64,000 nt of DNA from Rhizobium sp. Root1212 (GTDB lineage Bacteria > Pseudomonadota > Alphaproteobacteria > Rhizobiales > Rhizobiaceae), in assembly GCF_001424985.1 (NCBI RefSeq), contig NZ_LMDA01000002.1, positions 61,600 to 125,599 on the forward strand, in the 5' to 3' direction. The notes beneath the pieces are model-generated. The model was not told the DNA's origin. It did not search any database and saw only the letters and a list, made by a program, of their open reading frames with translations. Made by a program: the position numbers and the translations under genes. Below are positions 59,809 to 64,000 of this stretch, piece by piece. Position 1 is the first letter of the stretch, and every line of letters starts with the position of its first letter.

Positions 59809-60451
59809 TGGACCACCGTCTTTCAAGATAACCGCCGAGCCGGGCGATGGGGAAGCTGATGATGAAGTAGATGGCGCCGCAGATCAGCAGAATGAACAGC
59901 GGCTCCTGCAGGCGCGTGACGAGGATCTGCGAGGCGCGCAGAAGCTCGATGAGGCCGAGCCAGAGCACCAGGGCCGAGTCCTTCATGACGCCGAGCGTCA
60001 GGCCGATCCAGGCGGGCAGCGAGACGCGGGTGGCGAGCGGCGCTACGATATAGCGCATGTCCTGCCACCAGGTCATGCCCAGCGAGCGTGCGGCGCGGCG
60101 CGTCGTTGTCGGCACGGCGGAAATGCCGCCGCGCACGATCTCGGTGCAATAGGCCGCCGTATAGAGCGACAGCACCACGCAGGAGGTGGTGAAGGGAGCC
60201 CAGCCGAGCTTCAGGATCGATTGGGCCGCATTGCCGAGCACGAGCTGGATGAGCAGCGGCACGGAACGGAAGATATCGAGCAGGAAGGTGATCGGCAGCG
60301 ACCAGTAGGTGCCGAGCTGGTTGCGGAGCACGCCGAAAATGACGCCAAGGAGCGTGCCCGCGATGACGGAGACGGCCGTGACGGCAAGGGTCATCAGCGC
60401 GCCTTGCGCGAGGAAGCCGAGATCGGCGAGGGTGAGAGCGGTATCGAACAT
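59801..60451 (-). CDS. Amino acid ABC importer permease 2
   Basis: A 216-residue permease of the HisM/GlnP class with five helices. EAA loop SAVPTTTRRAARSLGMTWWQ. It is 14 bases after the other permease gene and overlaps the ATPase gene by 8 bases. Together with permease 1 it forms a heterodimeric channel for a polar amino acid. Confidence 0.92.
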   Translation of the reverse strand: MFDTALTLADLGFLAQGALMTLAVTAVSVIAGTLLGVIFGVLRNQLGTYWSLPITFLLDIFRSVPLLIQLVLGNAAQSILKLGWAPFTTSCVVLSLYTAAYCTEIVRGGISAVPTTTRRAARSLGMTWWQDMRYIVAPLATRVSLPAWIGLTLGVMKDSALVLWLGLIELLRASQILVTRLQEPLFILLICGAIYFIISFPIARLGGYLERRWSND

Positions 60452-60465
60452 GGTTTGCCCCTCTC

Positions 60466-61131
60466 TCAGTAACGGAACATGCGCGCGGCGGCGAGGCGGG
60501 CTAACACCGTCACGGCCTTGGCGATCACGTAGTAGATGACCGCTGCGAGCGCGAAGAATTCAAAGGTACGGAAAGACACCGCGTTCAGCGCCTGGGTGAC
60601 GCCCGCAAGATCCGTATTCATGCCGACAGTGACTCCGAGCGAGGTCATCAGGATCGCCCAGACCATCTGGTTGGTGGCCGGCAGAAAGGCGATGCGCAGC
60701 ATCTGCGGCATGACGATATAGCGGAAGGCCTGAAGCGGCGTCATGCCGAGGGAGCGGCCGGCGCGGGTCTGCGTTTCCGGGATCGCCTTCAGCGCGCCGC
60801 GGAAGTTCTCGGCGAGATAGCCGGCATTGTTGAAGGCGATGCCGATGAGCAGCGCCGTATAGGGGCTCAAGTGGATGCCAAAGCTGCCCAGCCCGAAATG
60901 CGCCATGTAGATCTGGAAGAGCGCCGGCGTGTTACGCGCGATCTCGACCCAGACGGTTGCAAAGCCATTCAGTATGCGGTTGCCGGACAGCCGGAAGAGC
61001 GTCAGCGCGAGCGCGACGACGAGGCCGATGGCCATGGAAAGAAGCGCGATCTGGAGCGTGACCAAAGCACCGTCCAGCATCTGGGGCAGGGCCTTGAACG
61101 CCTGATTCCAATGGAAATTGTAACTGAACAT
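60466..61131 (-). CDS. Amino acid ABC importer permease 1
   Basis: A 221-residue permease beginning MFSYNFHWNQAFKALPQMLD. Five helices and an EAA loop KAIPETQTRAGRSLGMTPLQ. ATG 61131 has GGGTGAGACGG upstream; the frame stays open 20 codons further with basic residues. 69 bases separate it from the binding-protein gene. Confidence 0.92.
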   Translation of the reverse strand: MFSYNFHWNQAFKALPQMLDGALVTLQIALLSMAIGLVVALALTLFRLSGNRILNGFATVWVEIARNTPALFQIYMAHFGLGSFGIHLSPYTALLIGIAFNNAGYLAENFRGALKAIPETQTRAGRSLGMTPLQAFRYIVMPQMLRIAFLPATNQMVWAILMTSLGVTVGMNTDLAGVTQALNAVSFRTFEFFALAAVIYYVIAKAVTVLARLAAARMFRY

Positions 61132-61200
61132 TGCCGTCTCACCCTTCGGAAACGATCTGCGGCGCGGAAGAGGCTTCCGCGCCGCCTTCAAAACGGCAGA

Positions 61201-62010
61201 TTAGCGATAAACGCCGTTGACCGAAAGCGACGGAACTTCGCCGCCGACCCACTTTTCGTAGAGTTCCTTGTAACGGCCGGTGCGAACCTGCTGGTTGATG
61301 AACAGATTCAGGTAGTTGATCAGGCCGTATTCTTCGCGGTTGGTGAAGAGCGCGACATAGTCGATATCGTAGGGCGCCTTGCCGACGACCGAGATGCCGG
61401 GGAATTTGCCGCTCTTGACGGTGGCCTGGGCAACGGTCGAGGTGGAAACCGTGGCGTCGATCTGGCCCTGGCTCAGTGCGAGGAAGACGTCGGCCTGGGT
61501 CTGATACGGACGGAATTCACCGGCGCCGAATTCCTTCATCGTCTTTTCGAGCGCGATGGCTTCGAACGTGCCGGCGGTGGCGCCGACGGTCTTGCCCTTC
61601 ATGTCCTCGAAGGACTTGACGCCCGACTTGTCATTTGCCGTGACGGCCATTTCGAAGGCGAAATAGGGGATCGTCATGCCGACGGTCTTGGCGCGTTCCA
61701 GCGTGTCGGAGGTCGAGGCGACGCCGACGTCGACGCGGCCGGACATCAGGGCCGGGATACGTTCCGGGAAGGGCGTCTCGACGACTTCGGCGGTGACGCC
61801 GAGCGCCTTGGCCAGATCGTTGCAGTAATCGACGTCGAAACCGATCGGGTTGTTGCTCTCGTCGCGCGAGCCCATCGGCGGGAAGTCGAGAACGACGGCG
61901 CAGCGCAGCGTGCCGGACGAGATGATGTCGTCCAGCTTATCGGCCTTGGCCGGGCTGGTGAGGGCGGTGGCGGCCACGAGGCCGAAGGCGAGGACCGAGG
62001 TCTTCTTCAT
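61201..62010 (-). CDS. Amino acid ABC importer binding protein (family 3)
   Basis: A 269-residue receptor. Signal peptide KKTSVLAFGLVAATALTSPA (cleavage near PAKA, residue 23). Body motifs GTLRCAVVLDFPPMGSRDES, PIGFDVDYCNDLAKALG and ATVSTSTVAQATVKSG match the GlnH/FliY family. CCAGGGAGAGAG before ATG 62010 is a strong ribosome site. Leading position and own promoter (62011-62130) make it the first gene of the operon. Ligand inferred to be hydroxyproline or a related D/L-amino acid. Confidence 0.9.
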   Translation of the reverse strand: MKKTSVLAFGLVAATALTSPAKADKLDDIISSGTLRCAVVLDFPPMGSRDESNNPIGFDVDYCNDLAKALGVTAEVVETPFPERIPALMSGRVDVGVASTSDTLERAKTVGMTIPYFAFEMAVTANDKSGVKSFEDMKGKTVGATAGTFEAIALEKTMKEFGAGEFRPYQTQADVFLALSQGQIDATVSTSTVAQATVKSGKFPGISVVGKAPYDIDYVALFTNREEYGLINYLNLFINQQVRTGRYKELYEKWVGGEVPSLSVNGVYR

Positions 62011-62100
62011 TACTCTCTCCCTGGATTGTTCTGGACGATTTACGCGGGTCTAGGGCCTTCCTTACACCTCAGCGTCAATCAAGTTCTAAAATACAAATAA

Positions 62101-62130
62101 TATGCAAAAAGTATATAGCTCGTATGCAAA
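62101..62130. promoter_or_regulatory. TATGCAAA repeats upstream of the amino acid importer
   Basis: TATGCAAAAA appears at 62101-62110 and again, as GTATGCAAAA, at 62122-62131, 22 bases apart, in an AT-rich island. The same half-site GTATGCAA forms one arm of the palindrome at 63774-63794 upstream of the dehydrogenase gene. A shared GntR-type regulator is plausible. Confidence 0.5.
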
Positions 62131-62134
62131 AAAA

Positions 62135-62172
62135 TGTGGACCGGGCCTCCGTTTCGGAAGACCCGGTCCACA
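62135..62172 (-). terminator. Intrinsic terminator of the aldehyde dehydrogenase gene
   Basis: A perfect 11-base stem (TGTGGACCGGG at 62135-62145 with CCCGGTCCACA at 62162-62172) with a 16-base loop lies 9 bases past the dehydrogenase stop. On the minus strand it is followed by seven T. It separates this gene from the amino acid importer operon downstream. Confidence 0.88.
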
Positions 62173-62180
62173 TTCAGCTA

Positions 62181-63698
62181 TCAGTTGAGGAAATCTTCCG
62201 GCAGCAGGCCTTCCGGCATGTTCTGGTAGGAAACCGGACGCAGGAAACGGCGGATCGACATGGTGCCGACGCTCGTTGCGCCGAAATTCGTGGAGGCCGG
62301 GTAGGGGCCGCCATGCACCATGGAATCGACCACTTCGACGCCGGTCGGGAAGCCGTTGACCAGCACGCGGCCGGCCTTGCGTTCCAGGAACGGGCGCAGG
62401 CGCTTGGCGTCGTCGAGGTCGCCGGCATCCATGTGGATGGTCGCCGTCAGCTGGCCTTCGAAGTTGCGGGCAAGCTGCTCCATCTCATCGATCGAGGAGA
62501 CGCGCACGACGAGGCCGAGCGGGCCGAAGACTTCTTCCGAAAGCGCGTGATCGGCGAGGAACTGCTCGCCCGAGATTTCGAAAAGGTTCGGCAGGGCGTT
62601 GCGGCCGGTGGATTCAGTCGTCAGCAGCGGCTTCACCGTGTTACGGCTCTCAAAACGCGCCTGGCCATCCTGATAGGCCTTGGCGATGCCATCCGTCAGC
62701 ATGGTCTGCGGGGCGACCTTCGACAGCGCCTCGGCGGCAGCGGTCGTGAAGCGGTCGGCATCCGCGCCGTCCTGGACGATGGCGATGCCCGGATTGGTGC
62801 AGAACTGGCCGGCACCCATGGTCAGCGAGCCGGCCCAACCCTGGCCGATGCCTTCCGCACGGGCCTTCATGGCTTCCGGCAACAGGAACATCGGATTGAC
62901 CGAGCCGAGTTCGCCGAAGAAGGGGATCGGTTCCGGACGGGCGGCGCAGAGGTTGAAGAGGGCGCGGCCGCCGGCCAGCGAGCCGGTGAAGCCGACGGCC
63001 TTGATCAGCGGATGCTGTACTACGGCTTCACCGACCTGACGGTTGCCGCCCTGAATGAGCGAGAAGACGCCCGGATGCACGCCGGTCTTCTGGATGGCGG
63101 CGAGCACGGCTTCGGCGATGATCTCGCCGGTGCCCGGATGAGCCGAGTGACCTTTGACGACGACGGGGCATCCGGCGGCAAGGGCCGCGGCCGTGTCGCC
63201 GCCGGCCGTCGAGAAGGCGAGCGGGAAGTTGGAGGCGCCGAAGACGGCGACCGGGCCGATCGGCCGCTGGATCAGGCGGATTTCCGGCCGCGGCGCCGGC
63301 TGACGCTCTGGCAGGGCGGCGTCGAAGCGGCGGTCGAGATAGTCGCCTTTCTCGATATGATCGGCGAACAGGCGGAGCTGGCCGGTGGTGCGGCCGCGTT
63401 CGCCCTGCAGGCGGGCGACCGGCAGACCGGTTTCCTGCGTGCCGATCTCGGTGACGGCATCCGCGCGCGCCTCGATCTCGTCGGCAATGGCGCGCAGGAA
63501 GGCGGCGCGCTCGGCGCGAGAGGAATAGCCGTAGCTGAGGAAGGCGTCTTCGGCGGCTTCCGCGGCCTTGTTCACCAGTTCCACCGTGCCGACGGCGAAG
63601 TCATGCGCCGGGCCATGGGCGGGCGCGGAGGTGAAGGTGCCGTTCCCGTCAAGCCATTGCCCGGCGACGAGGTGTTTACCGTTGGGGGTGAAAGCCAT
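62181..63698 (-). CDS. Aldehyde dehydrogenase, probable alpha-ketoglutarate semialdehyde dehydrogenase
   Basis: A 505-residue NAD(P)-dependent aldehyde dehydrogenase. Catalytic Cys is in GAGQFCTNPGIAIV and the general-base Glu in FFGELGSVNPMF; the cofactor loop is FTGSLAGGRALF. The start KHLVAGQWLDGNGTF and the GFPTGVEVVDSMVHGGPYPA segment match the group of ketoglutaric semialdehyde / 2,5-dioxopentanoate dehydrogenases. These make 2-oxoglutarate at the end of hydroxyproline, pentose-acid and glucarate breakdown. ATG 63698 has AGAAAGG upstream. A gene of the dihydrodipicolinate-synthase type, expected to supply its substrate, seems to lie just upstream past the window edge. Confidence 0.87.
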   Translation of the reverse strand: MAFTPNGKHLVAGQWLDGNGTFTSAPAHGPAHDFAVGTVELVNKAAEAAEDAFLSYGYSSRAERAAFLRAIADEIEARADAVTEIGTQETGLPVARLQGERGRTTGQLRLFADHIEKGDYLDRRFDAALPERQPAPRPEIRLIQRPIGPVAVFGASNFPLAFSTAGGDTAAALAAGCPVVVKGHSAHPGTGEIIAEAVLAAIQKTGVHPGVFSLIQGGNRQVGEAVVQHPLIKAVGFTGSLAGGRALFNLCAARPEPIPFFGELGSVNPMFLLPEAMKARAEGIGQGWAGSLTMGAGQFCTNPGIAIVQDGADADRFTTAAAEALSKVAPQTMLTDGIAKAYQDGQARFESRNTVKPLLTTESTGRNALPNLFEISGEQFLADHALSEEVFGPLGLVVRVSSIDEMEQLARNFEGQLTATIHMDAGDLDDAKRLRPFLERKAGRVLVNGFPTGVEVVDSMVHGGPYPASTNFGATSVGTMSIRRFLRPVSYQNMPEGLLPEDFLN

Positions 63699-63773
63699 TT
63701 GACGTACCTTTCTCACTGAAGAGGAATTCGCCCTGACAGGGCGTTAGAAAGACAAACCGTATTTGCCGAAGCC

Positions 63774-63794
63774 TTGCATACTCTATGTATGCAA
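63774..63794. promoter_or_regulatory. Perfect palindrome TTGCATAC-TCTAT-GTATGCAA
   Basis: Eight-base arms (63774-63781 and 63787-63794) around a 5-base spacer, 75 bases upstream of the dehydrogenase start. Form and composition are those of operators bound by FadR/GntR-type or similar dimeric repressors. The half-site recurs at 62122-62129. Confidence 0.6.
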
Positions 63795-63854
63795 ATACTC
63801 AATCGCCAACTTGATCGAGGCTACCACATGAGGGTGGTTGTCGAACAAATTGAA

Positions 63855-63874
63855 AAGGGCCCTTTCGGGCCCTT
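63855..63874 (-). terminator. Intrinsic terminator AAGGGCCC-TTTC-GGGCCCTT
   Basis: An 8-base perfect stem with a TTTC loop lies 19 bases past the stop of the partial gene at the window end. On the minus strand a TTTTCAATTTG tail follows. It ends that gene's message before the dehydrogenase promoter. Confidence 0.8.
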
Positions 63875-63892
63875 CTGCTCTTCTGAGAGGCC

Positions 63893-64000
63893 TTACGCCT
63901 TGTATTTCTGGACGGCGCCGGGGAACTTGCTCCATTCGGCATACCAGGTGTCGAACAGCTTGAGCTGGGCTTCGACATAGCCGCGCTGGCTGTCGGAAAG
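63893..64000 (-). CDS. C-terminus of a probable dihydrodipicolinate-synthase-family protein (partial)
   Basis: Only the last 35 codons are in the window: LSDSQRGYVEAQLKLFDTWY, AEWSKFPGAVQKYKA, then TAA. The helical, aromatic tail resembles the C-terminus of DapA-family aldolases such as the pyrroline-4-hydroxy-2-carboxylate deaminase of hydroxyproline breakdown, and position next to a ketoglutarate semialdehyde dehydrogenase fits that enzyme. With so few residues the identification is tentative; a solute-binding protein tail cannot be excluded. Confidence 0.45.
   Translation of the reverse strand, partial: LSDSQRGYVEAQLKLFDTWYAEWSKFPGAVQKYKA

Noticed and set aside
62124..63719. A 531-codon plus-strand open frame opposite the aldehyde dehydrogenase gene
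   Set aside because: Antisense to a complete enzyme with all catalytic residues; no ribosome site or motif of its own.

Overview
The window is GC-rich DNA that reads as a rhizobial alphaproteobacterium (Rhizobiaceae or a close relative). Pointers are a Pseudomonas/rhizobium-type arginine transamination pathway, IS21-, IS481- and IS5-type remnants, an RTX calcium-binding protein, a CspA-type cold-shock gene, and a very high density of ABC importers each paired with its own regulator. I see no rRNA, tRNA, replication, ribosomal or cell-division genes in 64 kb. That fits an accessory replicon (megaplasmid or chromid) or a catabolic island, but this is inference.

Layout. (1) 1-6593: arginine catabolism. 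A 2-ketoarginine decarboxylase-like ThDP enzyme (cut by the window edge), a guanidinobutyrase, a tandem-domain universal stress protein and a cationic amino acid permease lie on the minus strand. They diverge from an Lrp/AsnC regulator and a carbon-nitrogen hydrolase. (2) 6710-7248: an internally deleted IS481 copy sits in a 5'-truncated betI. (3) 7278-14381: amidase, DmpA-type aminopeptidase, polar amino acid ABC importer, D-amino acid aminotransferase and a LysR regulator, which together look like uptake and use of D-amino acids or blocked peptides. (4) 14494-21106: a decay zone with a frameshifted alpha/beta hydrolase, two intact outer-membrane-type proteins, a broken OmpA-like gene, a beheaded receiver domain, an internally deleted IS21 element and a beheaded, frameshifted multiheme cytochrome c. 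(5) 21465-24959: a DMT exporter, a run of very small genes including cspA, and IS5 and DUF4242 relics. (6) 25217-27088: a 623-residue RTX protein. (7) 27285-29378: a DgcA/TMADH-like demethylase.

(8) 29652-38131: a CUT1-type sugar importer with a Cys/Met-type PLP enzyme and a PfkB kinase, divergent from an RpiR regulator, a TrpF-like barrel without the usual catalytic Cys, and a D-aminopeptidase-like hydrolase. This is the best candidate for an undescribed pathway; I suggest uptake and dismantling of an amino acid-sugar conjugate. (9) 38389-40545: MgtC-like protein and a MocR regulator. (10) 40771-46533: a tightly overlapping operon of an AfuABC/PotABCD-like importer, a sugar-isomerase-like barrel and an IMPase-family phosphatase, possibly for a phosphorylated substrate. 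(11) 46590-48850: a LysR regulator divergent from an AhpD-like protein and a flavin/PNPOx-like protein. (12) 49129-64000: a cupin-HTH regulator, a dipeptide ABC importer, a proline-racemase-family protein with substituted catalytic positions, aconitase X (cis-3-hydroxy-L-proline dehydratase type), a DadA-like oxidase, an amino acid ABC importer, an alpha-ketoglutarate semialdehyde dehydrogenase-like enzyme and the tail of a probable dihydrodipicolinate-synthase-family gene. Together these look like import and breakdown of hydroxyproline or hydroxyproline peptides.

The common theme is scavenging of unusual nitrogenous compounds. Gene starts were chosen by ribosome-binding site, overlap and family length. 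All functions are from reading the sequence; no database search was run.
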